The notes under the pieces were generated by a model, which had not been told where the DNA came from, did not search any database, and saw only the letters and a list, made by a program, of their open reading frames with translations. Below, one piece after another: positions 19,421 to 29,759 of a DNA stretch of 64,000 nt; position 1 is the stretch's first letter, and each line of letters opens with the position of its first letter. The position numbers were made by a program, and so were the translations under genes. The DNA is from an uncultured Aquimarina sp. (GTDB lineage Bacteria > Bacteroidota > Bacteroidia > Flavobacteriales > Flavobacteriaceae), in contig CANMWA010000001.1 of the NCBI GenBank assembly GCA_947501475.1, positions 372,001 through 436,000 on the forward strand, in the 5' to 3' direction.

Positions 19421-19523
19421 AACGATTAAGATATTAGAAACAAAATTCGTTTCTAATTTTAGTAAGAACCATATTTGTTGTGATCATAAAAGTCGCAGAC
19501 AAATTTCAATATAGATAGAAAAT

Positions 19524-20855
19524 ATGGGGTGTAGCAGTTGTTCCTCCGGTAAAGACGGACAACCGAAAGGGTGTAAGAACAATGGTACCTGTGGTACCGA
19601 TGGTTGTAATAAATTAACAGTATTTGATTGGTTATCTAATATGTCACTTCCCAGTGGCGCAACACCATTTTCTTGTGTCGAAATACGATTCAAAAATGGT
19701 CGAAAAAACTTTTTTAAAAATACAGAAAATCTCTCTTTAAGTATCGGTGATGTAGTGGCTACAGAAGCTTCTCCAGGTCATGATGTAGGTATTATTTCTC
19801 TTACTGGTGAGCTGGTGCGTATTCAGATGAAAAAGAAGAAAGCAGAAATAGATAGTGAAGAGACCAAAAAAGTCTATCGAAAAGCAACACAAAAAGATAT
19901 CGATATCTGGCAAAAATCGCGAGATAAAGAAGAAACAATGAAAGTTCGTGCAAGAGAGATTGCTATTAGACTTGAGTTGCAAATGAAAATCTCAGATATC
20001 GAATTTCAAGGAGATGGATCTAAAGCTACTTTTTATTATACAGCAGAAGAACGAGTGGATTTTAGACAATTAATAAAAGAATTTGCACACGAGTTTAGTA
20101 CTCGAATAGAGATGCGACAAGTTGGTTTTAGACAAGAAGCAGCCAGATTAGGTGGGATTGGTTCTTGTGGGCGCGAGTTGTGCTGTTCTACATGGCTTAC
20201 CGATTTTAGGTCGGTAAATACAAGCGCAGCAAGATATCAACAGTTGTCTCTTAACCCTCAAAAGCTTGCGGGACAATGTGGTAAATTAAAATGCTGTCTT
20301 AATTATGAATTAGATGCATACATAGATGCATTACAGAGTTTTCCTAAAACAGAAACAAAACTGTATACCGAAAAAGGAGTAGCTGTATGCCAGAAAACCG
20401 ATATTTTTAAAGGGTTTCTCTGGTATGCCTATGAAGGTGAATGGATGAACTGGCATAAAATCTCTTCAGAACATGCCAACGAAATTATCGAAGCAAATAA
20501 AAACAATGAAAAAGTAGCCAGCTTAGAAGAGTTTGCTTCAGAATTGGTCGAAGATACTAAAACAGATTTTGAGAACGTTGTAGGACAAGATAGTTTAACA
20601 CGATTTGATCAACCTAAACATAGTAAAAGAAGACGTAAAAACCGGAATAAAAAAAATAACGCAAATACAAATAAAGGAGGAGCTCAAAAGCAAAAAGGAC
20701 CTTCAAATAAACCAAAACCAGGTAAACCTGTAAAGAAAACTGCGCCCTCAAACAAATCAAAAGGAGAAAATTCTGAAAACAAAAACGCAAGTAAGTCTAA
20801 TAAACAACGTAATAAAAAAAATAGATCCCGTAATCGAAACAATGATAAAGCTTAA
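19524..20855 (+). CDS. ricT: PSP1/RicT-family regulatory protein
   Basis: GGIGSCGRELCCSTWLTDF..LAGQCGKLKCCLNYE Cys motifs; PSP1 core; basic low-complexity C-tail. Confidence 0.88.
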   Translation: MGCSSCSSGKDGQPKGCKNNGTCGTDGCNKLTVFDWLSNMSLPSGATPFSCVEIRFKNGRKNFFKNTENLSLSIGDVVATEASPGHDVGIISLTGELVRIQMKKKKAEIDSEETKKVYRKATQKDIDIWQKSRDKEETMKVRAREIAIRLELQMKISDIEFQGDGSKATFYYTAEERVDFRQLIKEFAHEFSTRIEMRQVGFRQEAARLGGIGSCGRELCCSTWLTDFRSVNTSAARYQQLSLNPQKLAGQCGKLKCCLNYELDAYIDALQSFPKTETKLYTEKGVAVCQKTDIFKGFLWYAYEGEWMNWHKISSEHANEIIEANKNNEKVASLEEFASELVEDTKTDFENVVGQDSLTRFDQPKHSKRRRKNRNKKNNANTNKGGAQKQKGPSNKPKPGKPVKKTAPSNKSKGENSENKNASKSNKQRNKKNRSRNRNNDKA

Positions 20856-21333
20856 GTTTTTATTTATAATTGTTATAGCTACAGGCTTAGTTTCTTGTGA
20901 TGATCAACAGGTTTTTGATCAATACCAAACAGTTAATGATACCTGGGAAACAAACGAGGAAATAACCTTTACTTTACCAGAATTAGATGCTACGAAAACC
21001 TATAATTTATTCATTAATATTCGAAACAATAATGACTATAGCTATAGTAATTTGTTTTTGATCAGTACGATGAGATTTCCAAACGGGAAAGTAGTTGCAG
21101 ATACACTAGAGTATGATATGGCATCACCAAATGGAGAATGGTTGGGAACAGGGTTTTCTGATCTTAAAGAGAGCAAATTATCGTATAAAGAGCAAGTAAG
21201 TTTTATAGAAACCGGTACCTATAGTATAACTTTGCAACATGCTATGAGAAAAAATGGAGAAGTTAATGGTATACATTCCTTAGAAGGAATTACAGATATT
21301 GGATTTAGAATAGAATACGCACAAAAACCTTAA
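20842..21333 (+). CDS. gldH: Gliding motility lipoprotein GldH
   Basis: Lipobox GLVSCDDQ; YNLFINIRNNNDYSYSNLFL..DTLEYDMASPNGEWLGTGFSDLKESKL; placed between ricT and PBP1A. Confidence 0.88.
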   Translation: MIKLKFLFIIVIATGLVSCDDQQVFDQYQTVNDTWETNEEITFTLPELDATKTYNLFINIRNNNDYSYSNLFLISTMRFPNGKVVADTLEYDMASPNGEWLGTGFSDLKESKLSYKEQVSFIETGTYSITLQHAMRKNGEVNGIHSLEGITDIGFRIEYAQKP

Positions 21334-21336
21334 AAT

Positions 21337-23670
21337 ATGGCAAAGGCAACACCCAAATCAAGAAAAAAAACGTCAAAAATGCCAGAGATTAATACGTTAA
21401 AGTATATAAAGGCATTTTGGATCACATTCGCATCAGGAGTCTTCCTGATTGGTTTACTATTTTTTCTAGCCAGTATGGGAGTTTATGGAGAAATGCCCGG
21501 ATTTGAAGAATTAGAAAACCCGCAAAATGACCTTGCCACCCAAATTATTTCTTCAGATGGAATACAAATTGGTACTTTTTTTAATGAGAATCGTACTCCT
21601 GTAAGTTATGAAGATTTACCACAACATCTGGTTGATGCCCTAGTAGCTACAGAAGATGCAAGATATTATGATCATTCAGGTATCGATGCCAGAGGAACAA
21701 TAAGGGCATTTGTTTTTCTTGGTAAAAAAGGAGGCGCCAGTACAATTACTCAACAGTTAGCTAGATTACTTTTTACAGGTAAGAGAGCAAAAGATTGGAG
21801 CAAATATTTTCAAAAAATTCAGGAATGGGTAATAGCTACTCGATTAGAGACACAATATACCAAAAGAGAGATCATAACCATGTATCTCAATAAATATGAT
21901 TTTTTAAATCAAGCAATTGGGATAAGTTCTGCGTCGCGTATTTATTTTGGTAAAAACCCTAAAGACCTTAAAAAAGAAGAAGCTGCTGTATTGGTCGGAA
22001 TGCTAAAAAATTCATCATTATTTAATCCATTACGAAGACCAGAAATGGTAAAAACCAGAAGAGATGTGGTGCTTAATCAAATGGCAAAGTATGATTTTAT
22101 AGATGAGAAACAGCGTGATAGTTTAAAACAACTACCACTAGAATTAGATTATTCGCCAGAAGGTCATTCTGATGGTACAGCTACATATTTTAGAGAATTT
22201 GTAAGAAGCTGGATGTCTAACTGGGTTAAAAACAACCCAAAAGGAGAAAATGAAGAAGGCGAAACTGAATATTTTGATATCTATAGAGATGGTTTACGAA
22301 TTAATGTTACCATAGACTCGCGTATGCAAAAATATGCAGAAGAGGCTACACAGGAGCATATGGCCAACTTACAAAAAGAGTTTGATAAACAGGAGAAAAA
22401 TAATAAAACTACTCCGTTTAGAGATATCACAAAAGATGAATTAAAAAGGATCATAAATAGAAGTATCAAATCCTCTGCAAGAAAGAAAAAAATGCTTAGC
22501 CAAGGAAAAAGCGAAAAAGAAATTTTGGCATCTTTTGATGTGAAAACAGAGATGAAAATCTTTAGTTGGAAAGGAGAAATAGATACCATTATGACACCAA
22601 AAGATTCTATCCTGTATTATAAAAAATTCTTGCGCTCAGGATTAATGTCTTTAGAACCTCAAACCGGTCATGTAAAAGCATGGGTGGGTGGAGTAGACTA
22701 TAAGCATTTTCAATACGATCATGTATATCAAGGAGCACGACAGGTTGGATCTACTTTTAAGCCTTTTGTATATGCAACAGCCATCGATCAATTAAAACTA
22801 TCACCTTGTGATACATTACCAAAATCGCAAATTACTATTCCGATAGGTTCTCATGGAGTGTTAGAAAATGATTGGACACCCAAAAACAGTGATGCAGATT
22901 ATACAGGATACATGAGTTTAAAAGAAGCTTTGGCAAAGTCGGTAAATACCATTTCGGCTCGGTTAATGGATCGAATTGGCCCAGGACCAATTGCAAGATT
23001 AGCCAAAAAAAGTGGTGTGACATCAGATATCTTACCTGTAGCATCTATAGCGCTAGGGTCAGTAGATCTTAAATTATCAGAAATGGTAGGTGCATATAGT
23101 ACTTTTGCTAATCAAGGTATCTATACCAAACCTGTAATGATTACTAGTATCGAAGATAAAAACGGTACAATTTTATATCAATTTGTTCCAGAAACAAGAG
23201 ATGTGATCAGCAAAGAAGCTGCCTTTGTAACCATTAATTTGATGGAAGGAGTTACACGCTCTGGATCAGGAACCAGGCTAAGAACAGGGCCATCATCAAG
23301 ATACTCTATAAAAAATGTAGTTACAGGACATCCTTATCAATTTGACAACCCTATTGCCGGTAAAACCGGAACCACACAAAATCAAAGTGATGGTTGGTTT
23401 ATGGGTATTGTTCCTAATCTTTGTACTGGAGTTTGGGTTGGGGGAGATGATAGATCTACCCATTTTAAAGATACAGAGTTTGGTCAAGGGGCAACTATGG
23501 CATTGCCTATATGGGGGTTGTATATGAAAAAGTGTTATGCAGATAAAACATTAAATGTATCTAAAGCGGCTTTTAAAGAACCTGATGGATTAACTATCGA
23601 AGTAGATTGTAAAGCATTTAAAAAACGCAATGTTCAGGATGAAAACATTGACGACGAATTCTCACTGTAA
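21337..23670 (+). CDS. Penicillin-binding protein 1A (bifunctional transglycosylase/transpeptidase)
   Basis: ATEDARYYDHSGIDARG; GASTITQQLARLL; GARQVGSTFKPFVYATA; AKSVNTISARL; AGKTGTTQNQSDGWFMG. Confidence 0.95.
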   Translation: MAKATPKSRKKTSKMPEINTLKYIKAFWITFASGVFLIGLLFFLASMGVYGEMPGFEELENPQNDLATQIISSDGIQIGTFFNENRTPVSYEDLPQHLVDALVATEDARYYDHSGIDARGTIRAFVFLGKKGGASTITQQLARLLFTGKRAKDWSKYFQKIQEWVIATRLETQYTKREIITMYLNKYDFLNQAIGISSASRIYFGKNPKDLKKEEAAVLVGMLKNSSLFNPLRRPEMVKTRRDVVLNQMAKYDFIDEKQRDSLKQLPLELDYSPEGHSDGTATYFREFVRSWMSNWVKNNPKGENEEGETEYFDIYRDGLRINVTIDSRMQKYAEEATQEHMANLQKEFDKQEKNNKTTPFRDITKDELKRIINRSIKSSARKKKMLSQGKSEKEILASFDVKTEMKIFSWKGEIDTIMTPKDSILYYKKFLRSGLMSLEPQTGHVKAWVGGVDYKHFQYDHVYQGARQVGSTFKPFVYATAIDQLKLSPCDTLPKSQITIPIGSHGVLENDWTPKNSDADYTGYMSLKEALAKSVNTISARLMDRIGPGPIARLAKKSGVTSDILPVASIALGSVDLKLSEMVGAYSTFANQGIYTKPVMITSIEDKNGTILYQFVPETRDVISKEAAFVTINLMEGVTRSGSGTRLRTGPSSRYSIKNVVTGHPYQFDNPIAGKTGTTQNQSDGWFMGIVPNLCTGVWVGGDDRSTHFKDTEFGQGATMALPIWGLYMKKCYADKTLNVSKAAFKEPDGLTIEVDCKAFKKRNVQDENIDDEFSL

Positions 23671-23771
23671 CGACAGAATTTTAATCATTTAAAATATTCA
23701 TAAAACTATCATAGTTCAAACGATAGAGTACTATTTTTTTAGTACTTTTAGTCTGCTAAAATTTGAACAAT

Positions 23772-24473
23772 ATGATTCGTAAAACGGTATCCAATGTTAC
23801 CGAAGCTTTATCAGGTATTCAGGATAATATGACCTTTATGCTTGGAGGATTTGGTCTGTGCGGTATTCCTGAAAATGCAATTACAAAACTAGTACAATTA
23901 AACCTTAAAGGACTTACCTGTATATCCAATAATGCAGGAGTTGATGATTTTGGGCTAGGCTTGTTACTTCAGAAAAAACAAATCAAAAAAATGGTTTCTT
24001 CTTATGTAGGAGAAAATGATGAATTCGAACGCCAAATGCTTAGTGGTGAATTAGATGTAGAATTAATACCACAAGGTACATTGGCAGAACGATGTAAAGC
24101 AGCCCAAGGCGGTTTTCCGGCATTTTATACTCCAGCAGGTTATGGTACCGAGGTTGCCGAAGGAAAAGAAACCAGAGAATTTAATGGCAAAATGTATGTG
24201 CTAGAACATGCATTTGAAGCAGATTTTGCATTTGTAAAGGCTTGGAAAGGGGATGAGGCAGGCAACTTGATTTTTAAAGGAACCTCTAGAAACTTTAATC
24301 CCTGTATGTGTGGTGCTGCAAAAATTACAGTGGCAGAAGTGGAAGAATTGGTTCCTGCAGGAGAATTAGACCCCGATCAAATCCATATTCCTGGGATATT
24401 TGTACAAAGAATCTTTCAAGGAGACAAGTATGAGAAACGAATTGAGCAACGAACCGTAAGGAAAAGAGAATGA
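23772..24473 (+). CDS. scoA: 3-oxoacid CoA-transferase subunit A
   Basis: [49 protein letters not shown]. Confidence 0.93.
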   Translation: MIRKTVSNVTEALSGIQDNMTFMLGGFGLCGIPENAITKLVQLNLKGLTCISNNAGVDDFGLGLLLQKKQIKKMVSSYVGENDEFERQMLSGELDVELIPQGTLAERCKAAQGGFPAFYTPAGYGTEVAEGKETREFNGKMYVLEHAFEADFAFVKAWKGDEAGNLIFKGTSRNFNPCMCGAAKITVAEVEELVPAGELDPDQIHIPGIFVQRIFQGDKYEKRIEQRTVRKRE

Positions 24474-24514
24474 TTAATACATACTTATAAAACCTAAAAA
24501 AACACACACAAATC

Positions 24515-25150
24515 ATGGCAGCAATACGATTAGGCGATGAAGCGCCAAACTTCAAAGCGCAAACAACAGAAGGAGAGATCGATTTTCATAACTGGCTAGG
24601 AGACAGCTGGGGAGTTTTATTTTCACATCCAGCAGATTATACCCCGGTTTGTACCACAGAGCTTGGTACGGTTGCCAAATATACAGATGAGTTTAATAAA
24701 CGTAATGTAAAAGTTGCTGCATTAAGTGTTGATGGTTTAGCATCTCATCATGGCTGGATTAAAGATATCAACGAAACACAAAATACTACAGTCAATTTTC
24801 CGATTATCGCAGATGAAGACAGAAAAGTTTCTGAGCTGTATGATATGATTCATCCAAAGGCCGATAGTCAATTAACAGTACGTTCTGTTTTTGTCATTGG
24901 GCCAGATAAAAAAATCAAACTTACGATCACATACCCCGCTTCTACTGGTAGAAATTTTGACGAATTGTTACGTGTTATAGATTCATTACAATTAACTGCT
25001 TATCATAAGGTAGCAACACCTGCAAATTGGAATCAAGGCGATGACTGTGTCATAGTTCCTTCTGTGACTAATGAAGAAATACCTGCAATGTTTCCAAAAG
25101 GACATAAAGAAATAAAACCATATTTAAGGATGACACCACAACCTAATTAG
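24515..25150 (+). CDS. 1-Cys/Prx6-type peroxiredoxin
   Basis: LFSHPADYTPVCTTELGTVA catalytic motif; C-terminal PYLRMTPQPN. Confidence 0.93.
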   Translation: MAAIRLGDEAPNFKAQTTEGEIDFHNWLGDSWGVLFSHPADYTPVCTTELGTVAKYTDEFNKRNVKVAALSVDGLASHHGWIKDINETQNTTVNFPIIADEDRKVSELYDMIHPKADSQLTVRSVFVIGPDKKIKLTITYPASTGRNFDELLRVIDSLQLTAYHKVATPANWNQGDDCVIVPSVTNEEIPAMFPKGHKEIKPYLRMTPQPN

Positions 25151-25301
25151 GCTATATTTTAAAGTCATTTTTTAGTATGAGATTAAAATATACTTGCCCT
25201 CAGTGCAAGATTTAGAATAAATTTGTTCCTGTTGATATGGGTACAAGAAGGTGAATCTATCATTGATTTTAATAAATATAAGATTAGAAGAAAATAATAT
25301 T

Positions 25302-25958
25302 ATGCTTGACAAAAACGGAATTGCAAGACGAATTGCCAAAGAACTAAAAGATGGATATTATGTTAACCTAGGTATCGGTATACCAACTCTTGTTGCTAAT
25401 TATATCCCCAAAGGGATCGAAGTTGAATTTCAGAGCGAAAATGGCGTTTTGGGTATGGGGCCTTTTCCTTTTGAAGGAGAAGAAGATGCTGATATTATTA
25501 ATGCGGGCAAGCAAACGATTACTACGATGCCAGGAGCATCTTTTTTTGATTCAGCAACCAGTTTTAATATGATTCGTGGACAACATGTCGATCTTACAAT
25601 TCTTGGTGCTATGGAGGTTTCTCAAGATGGAGACATTGCCAACTGGAAAATACCAGGCAAAATGGTAAAAGGTATGGGTGGTGCTATGGACCTTGTTGCA
25701 AGTGCCGAAAATATTATAGTAGCGATGATGCATACCAATAAAGCAGGGCAATCAAAATTATTAAAAAAGTGCTCGCTTCCGCTAACAGGTGTTAATTGCG
25801 TAAAAAAAGTGGTTACCAATCTCGCCCTTATGGAAATAACGGACAATGGATTTAAATTAATTGAAAGAGCACCCGGGATTACTGTCGAAGAAATAAAAAA
25901 TGCTACCGAAGGAAATCTGGTGATTGAGGGGAATATTCCCGAAATGAGTTTTGATTAA
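25302..25958 (+). CDS. scoB: 3-oxoacid CoA-transferase subunit B
   Basis: YYVNLGIGIPTLVANYIP; FQSENGVLGMGPFP; ATG at 25302. Confidence 0.93.
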   Translation: MLDKNGIARRIAKELKDGYYVNLGIGIPTLVANYIPKGIEVEFQSENGVLGMGPFPFEGEEDADIINAGKQTITTMPGASFFDSATSFNMIRGQHVDLTILGAMEVSQDGDIANWKIPGKMVKGMGGAMDLVASAENIIVAMMHTNKAGQSKLLKKCSLPLTGVNCVKKVVTNLALMEITDNGFKLIERAPGITVEEIKNATEGNLVIEGNIPEMSFD

Positions 25959-26309
25959 ATAAAAATCTAATTCTATTTACAAGTCAACGAATAATAATTA
26001 GATGGTAACGAATAATAATTTTGAAAATGTTTCGTTATAAAGATAAGTCCTTGCAAACTCAATTTTGAAAGAAAAATACTACACTTTCAACGAATATCTT
26101 ATTGTCTTAAATCTTTACTTTAACCCAATTTTACTCGATATTCAAAACCAAATGTTAAAATTTTGAGTATTTCAACGATTTTATTCGTGTTTAAACGTTG
26201 ATATTGAAAATATTTTGCATATTAGTATCCCCTTAGAAAATGATGCCCCCTATATGTATCATATTTTAAGAAAAAATTAATTATTAACCCACACAATGTT
26301 GTCCCTATT

Positions 26310-26426
26310 ATGAAAAAACGTATGAATCGTCTACAGAAGTCTGTTAAACCAACTATGGAACTACTATCTAACTGTATGTATTTAGCGAAAAAAGTATTTT
26401 TGTTGATGTGATTTTTTGTTGTTAAT
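26310..26426 (+). CDS. Possible small ORF (38 aa)
   Basis: MKKRMNRLQKSVKPTMELLSNCMYLAKKVFFVDVIFCC*; free-standing and followed by a terminator at 26459-26488. Confidence 0.3.
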
Positions 26427-26458
26427 CAATCGCAACCTCCCCAAGTCGCGATGAATGA

Positions 26459-26488
26459 AACCTGTTAGACTATTGTGCTTAACAGGTT
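26459..26488. terminator. Terminator hairpin
   Basis: aacctgtta gactattgtgct taacaggtt + T-run. Confidence 0.75.
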
Positions 26489-26491
26489 TTT

Positions 26492-28183
26492 TTATTTGCC
26501 TTTTGGGATAGCCTGTATTAGTTTTTTGGTATATACTTTACTTGGATTTTCATAAATATGATCTGCATCACCGATTTCTTCTATTTTACCATTATTCATC
26601 ACTAGTAACTGATCAGACATATATTTAACTACAGAAAGGTCATGGGATATAAAAATATAAGTAAACCCAAATTTTTCTTTGAGTTCATTTAATAAATTGA
26701 GTACCTGAGCTTGTACTGATATATCTAGCGCGCTAACAGATTCATCACAGATAATAAGTTTGGGTTGCAATGCAATAGTTCTGGCAATTCCTATTCGTTG
26801 TCGTTGACCACCACTAAACTCATGAGGATATCGATTAAAATGCTCTTTAGTAAGCCCTACACGTTCTAGTAATTGAATCGTTTTCTCTTTTCTTTCGATA
26901 TCATTATCATATAACCCATGAGCCTGCATAGGTTCCATAATGGCTTTGCCAACTGTTAACCTTGGATTAAGCGAGGCAAATGGATCTTGAAAGATTAATT
27001 GAATTTCTTTTCGCAGATGCCTTATTTCTGATGAAGATAATTGAGAAATATCTATACCTCTATATAATATTTGACCCGCAGTAGCTTTATCTAACTGTAA
27101 AATAGTATTTCCTAGAGTCGATTTACCACAACCTGACTCACCTACAAGCCCCAAAGTCTCCCCTTCATATAATTTAAAGCTAACATCATCAACAGCTTTG
27201 AACTCTTTTTTGCCAAATAGCCCAACGGTAGTAAAATAAACCTTTTCTACATTAATAACTTCTAGCAAAGGAGCGGTGCTATATAAATCTTTATGATGCT
27301 CTTCTCGTTGTTGTTTGGTAATAATCTCTCTGGATTGTTCTTTGTCCTCAAGATAATCTGCTATAGTTGGTAATTGTTTGTATCTAAGTTCGAGTTTAGG
27401 TCTTGCATTAATTAAGGCCTTGGTATATTCTTGTTGTGGGTTGTTGAATATACTACTCGATGAACCATATTCAACCATCTTACCTTGATACATTACCAAA
27501 ACATTGTCTGCAATTTCTGAAACTAGAGAAAGATCATGAGAAATGAATAAAACACTCATTTTATACTCGCTCTGAAGGCTTTTAAGTAAACTTATAATCT
27601 CTTTTTGTACCGTTACATCGAGAGCAGTAGTAGGCTCATCTGCAATAAGAAGTTTTGGCTTACAAGCAATAGCCATAGCAATCATAATGCGCTGCTTTTG
27701 CCCACCACTTAATTGATGAGGATATGATCGATAGGCTCTTTCGGGATCAGGAAGCTTTACTTTTTCGAGCAATGATAGTGTTTCTAATTTTGCCTCATTA
27801 CTAGATAATGTTGTATGCTCAAGAAGAATTTCTGCAACTTGTTGACCACATTTCATAGAAGGATTCAAAGAACTCATAGGTTCCTGAAAAATCATCGCAA
27901 TCTCATTACCTCTAATGGATCTATATTCCTTTTCACCAAGATCTAATAAAGATTTATTATTAAAGATAATTTCTCCTTTAGAAATTCGGGCATTTTTTTT
28001 TGGTAGCAACCCCAAAACTGCCAATGAAGCTACAGATTTACCACTTCCTGATTCTCCTACAACGCCTAAAATTTCATTTTTATGAATATCAAAAGAGATA
28101 TTATGTAGTACTTGATTTTCTTGTTTCTCAGAAAAAAAAGAAAGACAAAGGTCTTTTACAGAAAGCAGTAACATATCATTCAT
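26492..28183 (-). CDS. Dipeptide/oligopeptide ABC transporter, duplicated ATP-binding protein
   Basis: Two Walker A (GESGSGKSV, GESGCGKST), two signature motifs (LSGGQKQRI, FSGGQRQRI), two Walker B regions. Confidence 0.94.
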   Translation of the reverse strand: MNDMLLLSVKDLCLSFFSEKQENQVLHNISFDIHKNEILGVVGESGSGKSVASLAVLGLLPKKNARISKGEIIFNNKSLLDLGEKEYRSIRGNEIAMIFQEPMSSLNPSMKCGQQVAEILLEHTTLSSNEAKLETLSLLEKVKLPDPERAYRSYPHQLSGGQKQRIMIAMAIACKPKLLIADEPTTALDVTVQKEIISLLKSLQSEYKMSVLFISHDLSLVSEIADNVLVMYQGKMVEYGSSSSIFNNPQQEYTKALINARPKLELRYKQLPTIADYLEDKEQSREIITKQQREEHHKDLYSTAPLLEVINVEKVYFTTVGLFGKKEFKAVDDVSFKLYEGETLGLVGESGCGKSTLGNTILQLDKATAGQILYRGIDISQLSSSEIRHLRKEIQLIFQDPFASLNPRLTVGKAIMEPMQAHGLYDNDIERKEKTIQLLERVGLTKEHFNRYPHEFSGGQRQRIGIARTIALQPKLIICDESVSALDISVQAQVLNLLNELKEKFGFTYIFISHDLSVVKYMSDQLLVMNNGKIEEIGDADHIYENPSKVYTKKLIQAIPKGK

Positions 28184-28285
28184 AGCGTAAAGCTAGTGAA
28201 TTTTAAAAATCCGAAACACTTTCTTCATTTCTTTTTACGACTATTTTGGTGTGATATTTGTTATATTTATGGTTCAAAGAATACT

Positions 28286-29743
28286 ATGAAGCTATTAAAA
28301 CTTTCTCTTCGTACACGGATTTTTATTTCTATGACTTTATTAGTTTTCTTAGCTTCAATATTGATTGCTGCAATTACTATTTATCAATATAAAGAAGATA
28401 AAGAAGAATATCATCAAGAACGATTAGAACGAAAAGAAGAACGTATACAAATTTCAATCGCCAACGTACTTAAAAGTACCACATATCCTGTAACTGAGAA
28501 AAACGTAACGTTGATTTTTAGAGAACGTAATCGAATTTATCAAATTTCTGAAGAACATTCACTACCTATTAATATCTATAATTTATCAGGAAAATTATTG
28601 ATCAAATCAGAGGATAATTTTGTAGCCGATACTATAGGAAGACAATTAAACGCTCTTATTATTGACACTTTAGAATCATTGTATGATAAGCGATATTTGG
28701 TAAAATCCGAAAAAAATGATGAAAAATTCTTATCTTCTTATACGTATATCTCTGATAGCCGAGCCAAACCTTTAGCGATTCTTAACCTTCCTTACTTAGA
28801 AGATAATGATTTGATCACTCGTGAATTGTTTGTATTCCTACAACGTTTGGGCCAGGTATATCTATTAATGTTGCTCATAGCTGTTGCACTTGCGTACTTT
28901 TTATCCAAATATATTACCAGATCATTAAAAACAATCTCGGATACCATTGATCAGACTCGACTTGATAAGCGAAACAAACGTATAGCTATTGGGGATGCAA
29001 GCGAAGAGATTTATACATTAGTTAATGCATATAATAGTATGATCGATGAGCTAGAACAAAGTGCAGTAATGCTTGCAAAAAGTGAACGTGAAGCTGCATG
29101 GAGAGAAATGGCAAAGCAAGTAGCACATGAAATTAAAAACCCACTAACACCCATGCGGCTTACGGTGCAAAGTTTTCAAAGAAAATTTGATCACAATGAC
29201 CCAAATGTGTATCAAAAAGTTCAGGAATATAGCGATACCTTAATACAACAAATTGACACCATGAGTTCTATAGCCTCTGCATTTTCAAATTTTGCACAGA
29301 TGCCAGCACAAAAAAGTGAAATGTTGGATGTGGTAAAGATTGTAGGATTGGCATTGGATATTTTTAATGAAGATTATATAGTTTTCCCTTCAGAAAAAGA
29401 GAAAATTATTGCCAAATTTGATAGAACTCAACTCATAAGGGTAGTTAACAACTTAATAAAAAATGGTATACAAGCCATCCCTGAAGATCGGACACCCAAA
29501 ATTATCGTAGATGTATTTAGTGAAAACGGAGAAGTTATTATTACAGTAGCCGATAATGGCGTAGGGATCAATGAAGAAAATAAAAAGAAGGTTTTTGAAC
29601 CTAAATTTACAACAAAAACAAGCGGAATGGGACTTGGATTAGGAATGGTTAAAAATATTGTGGAAACCTATAACGGAAGTATTACCTTTACCTCTCAAGA
29701 AGATAAAGGAACAGTTTTTAAAGTTAGATTTCCGAGAGAATAA
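28286..29743 (+). CDS. Sensor histidine kinase (NtrY-like: TM, HAMP, HisKA, HATPase)
   Basis: AWREMAKQVAHEIKNPLTPMRLTVQ H-box; VADNGVGINEENKKKVFEP; SGMGLGLGMVKNIVE. Confidence 0.9.
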   Translation: MKLLKLSLRTRIFISMTLLVFLASILIAAITIYQYKEDKEEYHQERLERKEERIQISIANVLKSTTYPVTEKNVTLIFRERNRIYQISEEHSLPINIYNLSGKLLIKSEDNFVADTIGRQLNALIIDTLESLYDKRYLVKSEKNDEKFLSSYTYISDSRAKPLAILNLPYLEDNDLITRELFVFLQRLGQVYLLMLLIAVALAYFLSKYITRSLKTISDTIDQTRLDKRNKRIAIGDASEEIYTLVNAYNSMIDELEQSAVMLAKSEREAAWREMAKQVAHEIKNPLTPMRLTVQSFQRKFDHNDPNVYQKVQEYSDTLIQQIDTMSSIASAFSNFAQMPAQKSEMLDVVKIVGLALDIFNEDYIVFPSEKEKIIAKFDRTQLIRVVNNLIKNGIQAIPEDRTPKIIVDVFSENGEVIITVADNGVGINEENKKKVFEPKFTTKTSGMGLGLGMVKNIVETYNGSITFTSQEDKGTVFKVRFPRE

Positions 29744-29759
29744 ATAAAATATACTTTTC

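Noticed and set aside
22281-23527. Overlapping ORFs within PBP1A
   Set aside because: Antisense/alternate-frame ORFs inside a well-supported CDS with all catalytic motifs.
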